Source: Ramazzottius varieornatus
Lineage: Eukaryota > Tardigrada > Eutardigrada > Parachela > Ramazzottiidae
Assembly (NCBI GenBank): GCA_001949185.1
Contig: BDGG01000021.1
Coordinates: 274,079-338,078, forward strand
Direction: 5' to 3'
DNA: 64,000 nt
The notes beneath the pieces were generated by a model. It was not told the DNA's origin and did not search any database. It worked only from the letters and a program-made list of their open reading frames with translations. The position numbers and the translations under genes were made by a program. Positions 33,572 through 45,911 of this stretch are shown here, in pieces (positions within the stretch are counted from its first letter, which is position 1; each line of letters opens with the position of its first letter).

Positions 33572-36056
33572 ATGGCGGCAGTTGCGGGACTTCGAAGTGT
33601 CCTTCTGCCCGGCAGCACGGCCAGCTCCTCCTCCAAGCTGAACGGGCACTTTGTTCCACAACAGGCCGAGCGTCGCCCTCTCAACGCTACAATCAACACC
33701 AACTCCATCAACGCCACTTACAGCGACGACAAGCCATCCTTTACCTGGACTGTCGGCCTCATCAACAGCAAGCAGCGCTACCTGACCGCTGAAACCTTTG
33801 GCGACAAAGTCAACGTGACGGGCACCACCTTGAAGAAGAAGCAGATCTGGACGCTGGTTCCTGGACATGCTTACAATGTCGTGGCTCTGTGTAGTCACAT
33901 GGGCAAATACTTGTCCATCGATCAATACGGCAACGTCACTTGCCAAGCCGAAGACGTTGGCGAAGAGCAGACTTTGACCATTGTGGAAGCCAATGACGGC
34001 AGCGGACGATGGGCTTTCCGCAATGAAAAATATCAATATTATCTTACCGGAGAAGGCGAAAAGGTAAATTCAAGGAAACGAAACGTTTCCATTTCAAAAG
34101 TCCCGTTCTGTTAGCTTTGACCAAAATAAGAATTTTTCTCTCAATATTCTCCGTCCATCGGACTTTTGTGCATTTTCGGTCACAGTCCACGCACCTATCT
34201 CGAGACACGTGGTTCCTCTGTAAAAAAAGAGGGGGGGTCAATTAACATATTAGTAGTTGATTGCAGCGTTTGATCTTGCTTTTGCAGTTGAGTGGAGTGA
34301 ATAAAGCGCGTTTAGATGTGGACTACTGGGCAGTGCACTTGTGTACACAGCCCATGTGTTGCCTACGCAGCAGTGGTCGAAAGCGTTATGGGCGAATGGC
34401 GGGTGACGAGCTGGTGTGTGATCAAGACGTGGCTTGGGGTCGCGAGGCTCTGCTGAGGCTGGAGTTTACGACGGACTGGCGCTATTCTATCCGCACCTAC
34501 AGCGGCCTGTACCTCAACCGCAACGGCCAGCTGTCGCAGGAGCAGGCCAGCCCAGACACGCGCTTCACCCTCGTCTTCTATGCTGGCCAAGTGGCCTTCC
34601 GTGATAACACCGGTAAATTCCTCAGTCCATTTGGCAATGAAGCTTCGTTGCGCTGCAAAAGCGGCAACATCACCAAGTCCGAGCTCTTTATTCTGGAGCA
34701 TGCTCAGCCACAATGTGCTTTGCTGGCGCATAATGGTCGCCTCGTCTCCATCCGCCAAGGTGAGTCAAGCTCTGTAATCCCTAGCATTCACAATCGATCA
34801 CGTTTCGACCTCAGCCTCGACCGACAAGAGATAAACACCCTCGATCGGTTCCTGCCCATCTTGTATACCTCTGAAATTCAATATCAGCGTTATAAAAGAA
34901 AAGAAGGATGTAATGGGGTATTGGCGGGAAGCCACAAGTCCAGCTGCACTTCCGCTTGACATAATGACATTCACGGGCTAATATTTGTGCTGGCAAAGTC
35001 AACAGCAATAGTCCGATGACTTGCAGCTTCGCCGCATAACCTTGCCGTCTAACAGGGAATTACCAAAGATGCCGCATCTAATTAGCGTCAAATACTGTCA
35101 ACACTTGAAGCGGGACCAACTAGCAGGCAGCCACACGTCTAGCTGGTCTTGCTGCAAGTTTACTGTATAACCTGTAAGACCACTACCAGTATACTTGAGT
35201 ACCTTTCTTGACAGGTGTCGACTTGTCGGCTAATCAGGATGTCATGACGGAGAACGAGATCTTCCAGTTGGAAGGCGACCCCACCACTAACAGCTGGCAC
35301 ATTCGCACCCGCCACAACCGCTACTGGACCATCGGCCCCTCTAATGGCGTCCAAGCTTGCGCCGATCCAGGGTAGGGCACCGCTTCTAACTTAGTAGAAA
35401 ACCAAAACTGTTCATAATAATTTTAATCTACTGATGTTAATGTCCACCAGTGGCTCGAACTGGGAAGGAAGCGGCTTCGAACTGGTGTACCCATCAAATG
35501 GACAGGGCAAAGTGGCGCTACGCAGCCGGAAGAATGGGCGCTTTCTGATGGTCCGTCCCACTGGTCATCTTTTTGCTCAGGCCGACGGTGAGGACAATGC
35601 CGAAAAGTTTCAGCTCTTGCTCTTAAATCGACCCGTCTTGGCTCTTCGTTGTGTCCACGGCTTTGTCGGCTTGAAGAACCCCATCTCCTCCGGCAAACTA
35701 GAATGCAATAAGTCATCCTTTGAGTGCATCGCAATGGAAAATGGCCCTGATGGCACGGTTTACTTGAGCGGTAAGTGTCACTTACCTTATAATTATTATC
35801 TGTTATACGCTCTCTACTTCCGGTCAGATAACGGCCAATGCGTAACACAGGTTCGAACAAGAAGTACCTGGACGTCGGGGAGGACAAGACCATCAACGCC
35901 GACTCTGTCGAGCCCAAGCCGTTTTACCTTCAGTTGAAGAACAACGGCAAGGTTATCCTGAAGGCGCCTAACGGCTATTTTGTTGTGGGAGAACAAAATG
36001 GCCTCTTCAAAGCCAATGGAGCAAAGGAACAAGCTGCCACGGAGTGGGCCTACTGA
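33572..36056 (+). CDS. Fascin, actin-bundling protein
   Basis: Five exons: 33572-34063, 34288-34759, 35215-35371, 35451-35770, 35851-36056, phases consistent, 548 residues. The four beta-trefoil repeats are visible through recurring signatures: SKQRYLTAETFGDKVNVTG, LKKKQIWTLVPG, GKYLSIDQYGNVTC, VAFRDNTGKFLSPFG, VDLSANQD, KVALRSRKNGRFLMV, HGFVGLKN, SNKKYLDVGEDKTINAD and the C-terminal ATEWAY. Fascin packs actin filaments into parallel bundles in filopodia and bristles. The protein has an N-terminal extension of about 40 residues before the first trefoil compared with human fascin-1. The PKC-site serine pair ahead of LKKKQIWTL is replaced by Thr-Thr. The second trefoil starts after a divergent junction at exon 2, where the first few residues are less certain. 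Confidence 0.95.
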
Positions 36057-36419
36057 AGAACACCGCGCACTGGCCTCCTTTGTAAATACTTTGGGCTAGA
36101 AATTACCCTTTTTTTACTTTTTGTGAAATTTTCTTTCCTTTGCTGTGCTGTGCTTTGCTTTGCTTTGGGTAGTTTATGTAAACACATTCGGTTTCCTCTC
36201 CTTCATTTGACACGATCCACGCTTGATAAAATTTATACGGTAGCAGGCTTCTGCAAAGAGCAAGTCGATGAACAAGCAGAAAAAGCGATTATTTTCGTAA
36301 GGTTTCAAATCTTGCATGAATCACCGGGCCAATGTGGAGCTAGGGCTTCTGGAAATGAGGGTATATTAGGTAGCGGGAATGTGTGGAAGGAAATCAGAAG
36401 AGGATACGAATAGGAGGGA

Positions 36420-38490
36420 TCAGTGGCCATCGTAGCGAGTGAGGACTCGGGCCATGGAAGGCAGCATTTGCCCCTGGACAGGACCATACTGGATGCGCTC
36501 ACCGTCAATGGTCATGATGCCATCCTTGTCGCGGGGCTCCAGGCGGAAGGCCCTGATGGCCACCATCTGTACATAGGGCGACTTGAGGTGGTCGCCGGTG
36601 CTGAGGTTGAGCAAGAAGCTGGTTACCGCCGTCTTGGGCAGGCCGCCTTTGACCCAACACAAGTAACCTAGTCCGTCGTTCAGCTGGGCCCACGGTACTG
36701 CAACACTGGAGGCAGCTATTCGGCTGCAAGAGAGAATAGGTCAGCGGCAAGTGACCTATTCCCTTTCTTCATAAGGCATTCTCCTCCAGAGAGTCAGAGA
36801 GCTAGCTACCTTCAATGACAACTGACCTGGTCAATGTCACGTAGACTGAGATGAACTGGCCTTCAACGCTTATCCAGCTGTCAGGAAGGGGACAGCAAAG
36901 AGGGACCAGCAGGTTGGTGGCAGGTCTGGAGGGCACGTTGACGTAATCACCGCTTGCCGCTATGTCCACTTCCGGGGCAGCCAGCCAAGCGTTGCTTTCG
37001 TCGGCCGGAAGGTACGAAAGCTTCCCGCCGTAAGACCGTAAATCTAAGCAGAGGCCTTCCATTGAGACTTGGGACTGTCAGTAGTTCAACCACACAAAGA
37101 CAGCGGATGGTGTAGCAGCGAGCGAGAGGAACCTACCCAAGACTCGTTGAAGAGCTCCCACCGTGAAGCGGTTCTCGCCCAGCTTGCGAAACTTCTCCGA
37201 CTCAATGTCGATATCGGCAATGATACCCCAGCCGAAGGACAGGAAGGCATAGCGCTGAGACGTTAAAGACTGGACGTAAAGGAGATCCAGCGGCTGGGGA
37301 ATGCAACGGGTCAACAGCAGGGCAGCGTGCTTGACAAAGTCATGGCTGAACGGCTCTCTACAGACAAGAAGCTGATTTGATACACCATATGCCACTCTTA
37401 CCCTACTTCCAAGTTCCTTCTCATTTTCCCCCAAAACATATTTCAATAGCCTGCTTGTCCGTCTCTCACCCACATGCCTGGTGAATACTGGCCGCCAAGG
37501 CATTACCGGAGCCAGCGGGTATTAGTCCCAACGGTGTCTTGATGGCTCTCCGCCAGTCCGCTCGTTCCATCAAACCGTTTATGGCTTCGTAAATCAAACC
37601 TGTAAACCAACGTCATCTATTATCCACTGCGCAACCAGCACAGTCCCACTTCATATATAAACTATGCAGCCATGACATGCCAAAAGGAAGCAAATTGCTC
37701 ACCATCACCGGAAACGAGAATGACAGCAGAATACCTATCCAGGTTGAGGCTTCGGACAATCTCTCCGACATGGCCTGCTCGTTCTGCAAGAAGAGAAAGG
37801 ACGATAAGCTATCAGTAGTGAAGAAGTGCGCCTGAATCAGCGGCCAAACTCACCGCTGATGACAGTATCAAAGTTGATCTCAGCCTCGGAAAATATCGGC
37901 AAAACCCGTTCTTGGAAGAGCTTGACGGCTTTTCCAGGTCCGCCAGCCGGGTTGATGAGCACCAGCCATCTTCTGCTGTAATGAGCACAGACACCTGCAG
38001 ACAGAAAAACTGTGCCCATTGGTAAATGTAGTCAGGAAGGAGGACGTGGTTAGGGGAGATGTGACTAACTTATGGGACGAAGCAAGGCCAGGATGGCTTC
38101 TCTCCACAGCGAGGCTTTCTGCAGGTTATCCGTAAAGACCACAGAGCTGGCCACCACGAAGACGAGCACTACTCGGCATCGACGAGCATCGATACTGCCC
38201 GTGATGGTTCGACCCCGTGGATAGACGTAGATGGTCAAGTAGGCCCGCTGATCCGTCAGCACTTTGCCCTTCATGCACTGTACTCCGATAATGTCTTGTA
38301 AGAGAATGACTTTGCCCTTCGTTCTAGGAGCTCCAACGGGACTGTATTGGATAGTGGAAGCCAAGAGTTTAACGTCCTGTTCTTTGCCCGATGATAAGAG
38401 GACGAATCGTTCCTGGAGGATATCCTTGGCGTCACTCTCCTGAGTTTCCTCCATTACAGTCGTTGCCGTCGTCCTCGACGCTTCAGCCAT
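36420..38490 (-). CDS. Sphingosine kinase
   Basis: Seven exons: 38490-38070, 37994-37854, 37783-37703, 37599-37470, 37357-37137, 37043-36827, 36723-36420, phases consistent, 504 residues. An N-terminal domain of about 140 residues precedes the lipid-kinase (DAGKc) fold: WLVLINPAGGPGKAVKLF (ATP-loop region), ILVSGDGLIYEAINGLMER (the catalytic SGDG), LIPAGSGNALAASIH, FLSFGWGIIADIDIESEKFR, then the C-terminal AIRAFRLEPRDKDGIMTIDG and VQGQ motifs. This order is specific to SPHK1/2 among the diacylglycerol-kinase-like enzymes. It phosphorylates sphingosine to sphingosine-1-phosphate, a signalling lipid. The exon carrying GSGNALAAS ends at a GTGAGA donor that joins in phase to EPFSHDFVKHAALLL. Its promoter faces the FTSJ3 gene. 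Confidence 0.95.
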
Positions 38491-39577
38491 TGTTGCATTC
38501 GGGTCACATCGTCTGTCAAGCAGCGTAGAGTAGTTCTTGATAATCCTAATTTGCCAGCGACGTTTGCCTTCTTCTTGCCGTCATACTTTTGATGCACCGT
38601 GCTGCGCCTAATTATAGACTCTCACTCACCATCATCGTAGCCGCCTAGCGCCTCGGGCAGTAGCACATCAAGAGCATATGTACCAAGGTCGTTCCATGCA
38701 TCACAACAATCTCAACTATTTTCGATTCCCAATTTACAACACCGTTTCCGCAGGCCACAGGAAGAATAGTCTGCGCAGAAACTGCCGCAAGAACTCAATA
38801 GGCTAAAGACGCTAAACATTAAGGGATCACAAAGATAGGTTACAACGCTGGTGTAATTGCCTCCACCCACACCCTTAAGATTGGCCTATTCGTTACACCA
38901 GACATTACACTTTCGGTTTAATTACGAGTCGCTCCGGAACGACTCGTAATTACACCAGACTTAACCCACATCCCGAGTTCGCTGTGCTCCCCTCTAAACT
39001 GTCAAATGTCGCTTCCATGATGAAGTTTCTTGCTACTCGTCCTACTGGTGAGTGTATGGTGGTTTCTCCGACATCAAAGATCTCATAATTCTCCGATCGT
39101 ACTTACCTGCAGTGCGGGGCTTTCACAGCGAGCAGTTATACCGCTTTCCTAACTGGTCAAAAAAAATTTGTGGGCGTATCCACCAAAGTAGCTCCTGTAA
39201 TTATACCACCAAGCCAGCTTGGTCTTTGTAAGCCCTTATTAAAGTTCCGTATAATTGCGATACGCATACGGAAGTACGGAACTCTCTTCACTGGCCTCAA
39301 ATCCCCTTTTACTGCAGTGTGTCCTATTGATTGTTGATCAGTTACGTGGATTTCAGGGCCAATCAACAATCAGTCGATTGTGCTGCAGTCAAATGAGGGT
39401 TTGAGGGGTTTACTTTGCGGCTTTGCCCTCGTTGTATCCTTTCCTCATTTAATTATTTTTCTCTGATTATTTCCGGCGTAAAAAGGTCGATGGAGAGTTG
39501 TTTCCACTGCCTGCTGAACCCACACCTGCAAACTATTTTTTGTTTCGAAGGAGGTTGTCGAGAAGCTAGACATCAGG
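38491..39577. other. Divergent promoter interval with palindromes
   Basis: No gene supported. It separates sphingosine kinase (minus) and FTSJ3 (plus). It contains a perfect 13-base-arm hairpin (38919-38931 / 38940-38952, TAATTACGAGTCG), repeated ATTACACCAGAC units around it, and an imperfect inverted repeat of about 48 bases (about 39296-39345 / 39359-39408). Confidence 0.5.
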
Positions 39578-42549
39578 ATGGGGAAGAAGGTGAAGGTTGG
39601 AAAGGCCCGAAAGGACAAGTTTTATCATTTGGCCAAAGAATCGGGTTATCGTTCGCGTGCTGCCTTCAAGCTCATCCAGCTCAACCGCACCTACGAGTTC
39701 CTACAGCGTTCGCGAGTGCTGATCGACCTGTGCGCTGCGCCGGGAGGATGGCTTCAAGTGGCCAAGCAGTTCATGCCCGTCTCCAGTATCATCTTGGGTT
39801 AGTTAGCCAACTTGATTTGACTGCCATATCATGCACCAATGTGGGCACTCGTTATCGTTCCGTTTGATCTGTAGGTGTCGATCTGGTGCCCATCAAAGCT
39901 ATCCCCAATGTCATCACTCTACAAGAAGACATCACCACAGAACATTGTAAAGCCAAGATTCGCCATGAGCTGAAGACATGGAAGGCTGACGTAGTGCTGC
40001 ACGACGGTGCTCCCAACGTGGGCAAGAACTGGCTGCACGATGCCTTTACCCAAGCTCGCTTAACCCTCTCAGCCTTCAAGTTGGCCACGGCCTTCCTGAC
40101 CAAGAACGGCTGGTTTATCACAAAGATTTTCCGCTCTAAAGATTACCATGCCCTTCTGTGGGTCTTCCAGCAGTTCTTCAAGAAGGTAGGCGCCGTGGTC
40201 GATTGCGAAATATATGCCTACTTCCGGTGACGTCATGCGGCATCACTGTTTCTGTGTATATGGTGGGCCCTAGGGAACAAATTATCTGTTATCGTGTACG
40301 GGGTTGTCTGTTACGTTTTGTCCCTGGTAGCCAACCATGGTGTGTTATGGCTTTATTTTGGGTTTGATCAGTAATCAGTAAGTATTGATAGTATCCTTGT
40401 TGCAGGTCGTAGCGACAAAGCCACCGGCTTCTCGTCATGAATCAGCGGAAATCTTCGTGGTGTGTTCGGGGTACATTGCTCCGGACAAGATCGACGGGCG
40501 CTTGCTGGATGCCAAGCATGTCTTTGAGGATGTCGACGAGTCGATGGCTGAGGAGGACGCGACTAACGCGGATGGGACGAGCAAGAAGCGGACGGCAGGA
40601 GCGGCCAAGCTAAACCTGCTGCTGCATCCAGAGAAGAAGAAAAAGTCGGCCGAAGGTTATGCCGAGGGCAAGGTGCTGTTGGGTGACAAGTTAGCGGCAC
40701 GAGCCTACATCGAGGCCGAAGAGGACAAGTCCAAAGAGTTGTTGTCGCAGTGCCACCAGATTGTCATTGATGAGGAGGACAAGGGTATCGCCACCCATCC
40801 GGCCACGACGGACGAGCTGCGCCTGTGCTGCCAAGACATCAAAGTGCTGGGTAAACGCGAACTGCGCCTGCTGATCAACTGGAGGAAGGACATTCGCAAA
40901 AGCCAGGAAGAAGCAGCTAGTAAGCCATTTCGTGAAATTGTCCATCAACCGTGGCGGATTAGCTGTATAGCCATCAATGTGTGATTGTTGTAGAGAAAGA
41001 AAAGGCCAAGGAGGATGAGGGTCTGGTTAGTGTCAAGGCTGTGACGACGGAGGAGGAGATGGAAGCAGCCATCGCCAGGCAGATTGCCAAGGTGGAGGAG
41101 GACGAACGGTTGGAAGCAAGGCGCAAGCGCAAGAAGCTCAACAAGCTGCGCCGTCAACTGCAGGAGAAGATGAACCTGAAGATGATTCTGCCCGGTGACA
41201 CCTTGCTGGCTGAAGAAGAACAGAAGGTATACGTTAATGGCCTTCTCCAACTTTCGTCTAACCCTTCCTTGTGTCATCATGAGCTGAGGGGTTTGTCCTT
41301 GTTAGGAAGAACGACTCTTTTCGCTGGATAACATTAAGAGCAGTAAGAAGCTGGAGCAAGTGATGGCAGGAGAGAGGGATGCCGGCAAAAGCTTCGATGA
41401 AGAGGAGGAGGAGGAGATGGAAGGGGATGACAATCCGCTCTTAGTGGGTAGAGAAGGGCTTCTGAGCCGCAAAGCCCGCATGACGCGAGAATGGTTCGAT
41501 AAGGACATCTTTGCCGGCCTGGACTTGAAGAAGAGCAAGCCCAAGAAGACGGAGGTCAAGGAAGAGGAAGACGAGTGGGAAAATGTCGGGGGAAGGGAGG
41601 ATGATGATAGTGAGGACGAGGATGAGGTGATGGAGTTTGAAGTGGTCAGTGAGATGGCAAAAGAGACAGCGGCACAGAATGGCCAGCGCATAAAGACGGA
41701 AGAGAGCCTGCAGGACAATGCCAAAGTCATGCTGGATGCTGAAGGCTTTGCTCTGGCCGAAGAACTCATCAAGTCCAAGAAACGACGGAGGGAAATGATC
41801 GAAGCCGGCTTCCATCGGTACGTCTTGTCCATAATGATCAAGGAAAGCTAGTAGACGAGGAGGAGTAATATGGGTTTCTCTTGACGAAAGACTAATCAAA
41901 TTAGGCTTTCAATTTGAATAGATGGTGACCCAGAGAAATGGCTGACCCTGAAGAGAAAATATGGCATAATTGCCCTGAAGTGTGTGTTTACAGAGAAGCT
42001 TTCAACGAGACGGACGACATGTTGCCATCGTGGTTTGTGGATGACGAGAAGAAGCACTGTCGGCGCTCGCTGGTGGACAGTGGCCTGATCACTAAAGAGC
42101 AAGTGCGCGCTCACAAGGAGCAGCTGCGCGCCATCGACGCCCGTCCCATCAAGAAGATTGCTGAAGCCACAGCTCGAAAGAAGATTCGGGCCCTGAAGCG
42201 GCTGGAGAAGGCACGGAAGAAGGCCAGCAACCTGCTGAGCAACGACGCACCGGACCAGCTGTCAGCGCAGGAGAAGATGTCACAGCTAAAGTCCATCTAT
42301 AAGAAGGCCGCTGCACCAGGCAAGGCCAAGTCCAAGGCGCCCGTCTTGGTTGTCTCCAAGAAGGGCGGTGGAACAGCCAAAACTGAGCGACCAGCCAAGG
42401 GAACCCGCATCAAGGTGGTCGATCGACGAATGAAGAAGGACATGAAACGCACGAATTCAGCCGGTAAGGGAGGCAAAAAGACCAAGGGCAAGAAGAAAGC
42501 CGCCAAGAAGGCTTCTCGTCAGCAGTCCACCGGTCGAAAGAAACAATAA
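39578..42549 (+). CDS. FTSJ3: pre-rRNA 2'-O-ribose methyltransferase FTSJ3/Spb1
   Basis: Six exons: 39578-39797, 39875-40185, 40406-40919, 40994-41226, 41306-41817, 41994-42549, phases consistent, 781 residues. The N-terminal FtsJ domain has [15 protein letters not shown], the SAM-binding [47 protein letters not shown] and [15 protein letters not shown], which supply the K-D-K-E catalytic set. Central and C-terminal parts are charged, with acidic runs ([11 protein letters not shown]), then [30 protein letters not shown] and a Lys-rich nucleolar tail, as in Spb1. The enzyme methylates 25S/28S rRNA and acts in 60S subunit assembly in the nucleolus. The acceptor of the last exon (TTTACAG at 41993) was chosen because it restores the frame after GFHR. 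Confidence 0.95.
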
Positions 42550-42804
42550 GCTTACTTTCCTCAACGGTTGCACAGGATTTTGCTGCAACATAAGGCATAA
42601 ACTTCCAATGTTACACACTGTGTATATCACCCGCCAGCGGGTTTTGTCGACATGGAAGAAAATGAGCAGTATAGAGCACCAAAACTGTTAGATACCTTCA
42701 AGTTAGCTCTAGACGCATGCTCCGATGAACAGGCGCAGCCTGTTGGTATCGTACGACTATAAAGGTGTACAACAAGGAGGAAAAGGGAGTCAAGCTTATG
42801 AGCA

Positions 42805-43332
42805 TCAATTGAAGGCGTCGAAAGCGCGGTTGAAGGAGTCTCCGATGGCGTCAAATTTTTCAGCGGAGAAGGCCTTTTTGACCGGCGAGACTGGCTTGGC
42901 TGTTAGCGCCACATGGTTAGTCGCTTGATCGGTCGTCAGCGATGGGGCCGAAGGAAGTGGTAAAGGCAGCTTGGGTGCCACATAGGCGTCGGTGGAGGCA
43001 AGTTTGGGGGAAAGGAGGCTGATTACCTTTCTCGGATTAAAGAAGTTATCCGGTGGGGCAAACCCAAAGAGAGCCGTAGGGCTGACCAGCCCTCCTGCCT
43101 TTGCTGCCGAACCACCGACGATGGCCTTGTTACTGTCGACTGCAATGGCCGGAATGGGCCCTCCATCCATCCTCCCCCTCTACAAACCATCAAGGTCTTC
43201 AATGTACGCAGTTACCACAAACTTTCCATACACAGGGCATAGTTTTGTAGGACATAGTGCTGTAAATTAGACCTTCCAGTTCCTACAGCACTATACCTCG
43301 TCTTGTCCACTTTTGGGCGTGGTGGTTTCCAT
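42805..43332 (-). CDS. Small two-exon protein, unknown function
   Basis: Exon 1 (43332-43297) codes METTTPKSGQDE. After a 117-base GT-AG intron, exon 2 (43179-42805) follows in phase 0, giving 136 residues. The protein is rich in Ala, Pro, Ser, Val and Lys, with no cysteines, no signal peptide and no membrane segment. The C-terminus (AEKFDAIGDSFNRAFDAFN) could form an amphipathic helix. A TATA box lies at a good distance upstream (43441-43447). No family is recognised. The phase match and promoter support a real gene; the product resembles small disordered proteins. Confidence 0.55.
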
Positions 43333-43440
43333 CCCCGGAAAGATACGAAACTCCTGGAAGAACCCCTGCGTCATCCCGTCATTGTTGTCCACAAACCTGG
43401 TCTATCAAACAGAAAATGTAACAAAGGCCATAGAAACCAG

Positions 43441-43447
43441 TTATATA
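43441..43447 (-). promoter_or_regulatory. TATA box of the small two-exon gene
   Basis: On the minus strand the sequence reads AGAGTATATAACTGG. A start site about 30 bases downstream would give a 5' leader of roughly 80 bases before the ATG at 43332. Confidence 0.4.
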
Positions 43448-43616
43448 CTCTGTCTCTCATGGACTGTAAAGTGCACTTCTCGCTGCATCATCCAAATGGT
43501 GCTAACGGTTCATAGGTATAGTGTTGTAGAATACATTTCATCCGACGGTCACGTGATGCCACTTGCGACTTGGCAATTTTAGGAGGCCACCTGACCCCCC
43601 GGATAGAATGCATCTT

Positions 43617-45005
43617 TTACACTGTGGTGTAGGACAAAGCTGATGTGCTCAAAGGTACCTGGTTGGTGACCAGGATGTGGTCACCGAGTGTCTGCACTTT
43701 GCCGGTTGTGTTAGCCTTGTCCGGCATGGGTGGACTACGCTGTTGCTGCTGAAGTTGCTGTTGCATTTGCCGCATTTCCGCTTGCATGCGGAACATGTCG
43801 GCCATACCATCACCTTCGCCATCTCCCTCCATGCCACCCATCCGACCCATAAAGCCCATCCCGCCCATTCCTGCGGCCATGGGATCGCCGCCGCCCATCA
43901 TTCGACCGGCCATGGGGGGTTCGCCAAACATGTCACTGCCGTAGCGTCTTCTTTCTTGATTCTCATACGGCGACGCGTAACGATAAGGTGACTGGAAGGC
44001 GCCGCTGTTGCTGTAATCGTCAGGGGCTCCGCTGCGCATCATGGCCATAGCACCTCCTGGCCGGTACATGCCGCCACCCGGATAACCATACGGACTATTC
44101 ATCATCATCCCCCCGTTATTTCGGCCATGTAAACCTGCAACATCACACGTGGCAATCGCCCATGTCCTCAACCTGTTGCCGTTAACGTCATCACCATAAA
44201 TACTGCCTGCAGCCAACTTATGCTACTCTGTCATAAACAGCTCAAATGACCCGTGACCAGCACACACCGCAAGCTCAACAATATAACCACGAAAAGTTCT
44301 CTAGTTTGATATGCTGAAATAGACGGATGTTATTCATAGAAAAACCATGTTACAGGGAGGAACCCCTTTTATGTTGCATCTGCACTGGTCAATGATAAAC
44401 ATTTCTGTCCCTCCTCTGCAAGCTGCAAAAGGCTTCCTGCCTTCAAGTCCTTTCTAGATCGTCTCGATCTGCGGAGCTTCTCTTGGTGCGAAAAGAACAT
44501 CGATGATTGTTTAAAGTAGTTGTTAAGTTTTAGATCTGACACTTTTTCTTTGGCTCTCTTGCCGTCCTTTCATCTTGTGTCCAAGGCTGAGCTAATCTGC
44601 TGGCGATCATACACGAGTAAAGCATTTATTATTATTATTATTATTATGTTTTTACTAAATACTTGAGATCGTGAAGCGACATGGCCTTGTCGGATAATTC
44701 CACCGTTTGCTGGCTGTTAAACCTCTTCAACGGCGAAGCGACCGTGGATAACGGCGGGAGGTGGCCTTGTGGGGTTACTTACCAATAGGCAGCTGGGGTG
44801 AAGGTGGGTACATGGTGGGATAGTTGGTCATAGCAGTGGGCAGTCTAGCGGTGTCACCCAAGGCATTAGGGGCCATCCCCGAACGAGCTAGAGCACCGTT
44901 GAATGGCGAGTTGGGATCTCCGAAAGCTGGGTACATTCCGTCGCCCATCATCTGACCCAGGGCCATCGAGAAGCTACAAATGAGGACCAAGATCGGCCCT
45001 TCCAT
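43617..45005 (-). CDS. Secreted Met/Gly-rich low-complexity protein
   Basis: Two exons, 45005-44783 and 44134-43617, joined in phase 1, code 246 residues. The start MEGPILVLICSFSMALG is a good signal peptide. The mature chain is rich in Met, Gly, Pro, Tyr and Arg: PYGYPGGGMYRPGGAMAMM, ERRRYGSDMFGEPPMAGRMM, GMGGMGFMGRMGGMEGDG, followed by a Gln-rich segment (MQQQLQQQQR) and a polar C-terminus. Low-complexity Gly/Met/Tyr proteins of this kind are often structural or adhesive secretions, but no family is recognised. The 648-base intron holds a short (TTA)n microsatellite near 44630. An ATG upstream in the same frame (to 45077) is possible but would bury the signal peptide. Confidence 0.65.
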
Positions 45006-45911
45006 ACTACGCAGTATCAGCAGGTTCCCCATCACTGGCACATTTGCCGGGATAATCCCAGATTGATTCCCGGCCAAAGGCTACTATGTAGGCAGCAAGC
45101 TGTAAAAGCCAATGCGGAAGCTGTATTGTACGTAAAGATAAGATGCGGCCAAGAAGAAGAAATCTCGATGCGGAAGCTGAAGGACGGTGAGTGAAGATGG
45201 TCAGCTGAATCACCAAGCCAAGTATCATACAGTAACAGCCAAGGCCAAAAGAAGCCATACTGAATGTTATTTGTCGGCGCCGGAAAGATTGGTGTCATAG
45301 CAGGCTTGGGGGCAGATGTCATGGTCAAGCTTGAGTTGTACCGTGATGATAAAACGAAGCACCATCAGGCAGTTCCACGCAACTTCTAGCAAGTTATAAG
45401 TTTGGCAACATGAAATCTCTGACATCTTCAGTATACAGCAATAATTGGCCACCATCGACCCAATGACGCCTACTCCAGTTGTGCATCTGCCGTATCATTC
45501 CATCTCTACTTTACACCTAACTACAAAACCCTCCAGCAAGTAGCCCTAATTATCCATAGCAGCCGCTGATTGTACAACACCATGCCTTTTCCTCTGTACT
45601 ATCAGCCCTTACTGTACAACATTGCTGTTCCATAAGGGCCCAGTTTCCAGCGAACTCTTTCAGATCGCCGACCATCGGGAAACATAATGATTAAACAAAT
45701 AATCATTACTGGGTTACTTGCTACCTGAGAAAAGAGAGCATACTCTTTGGTCCACCAACGAAGCAACTGAATAGTCGGTAGGAGCATAATGTTGGCTGAT
45801 GAGCGTGAGCCAAGTCTCCCATTCAATGAAGTAGAGAATTTAGTACGGTATACTATAGCTGACTCACACATAGGCGGGAAGAGAAGAGAGCAAAGTGTGG
45901 AAGGCCGGAAA
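45006..45911. other. No supported gene
   Basis: Between the Met/Gly-rich gene and the 3' end of TopBP1. Only short frames; the longest minus-strand frame reaching 46147 is a shadow of the last TopBP1 exon. The first part should hold the promoter of the Met/Gly-rich gene. Confidence 0.45.

Noticed and set aside
41302-41899. Minus-strand frames of 150-180 codons, Ser/Leu-rich
   Set aside because: Shadows of the acidic FTSJ3 exon.
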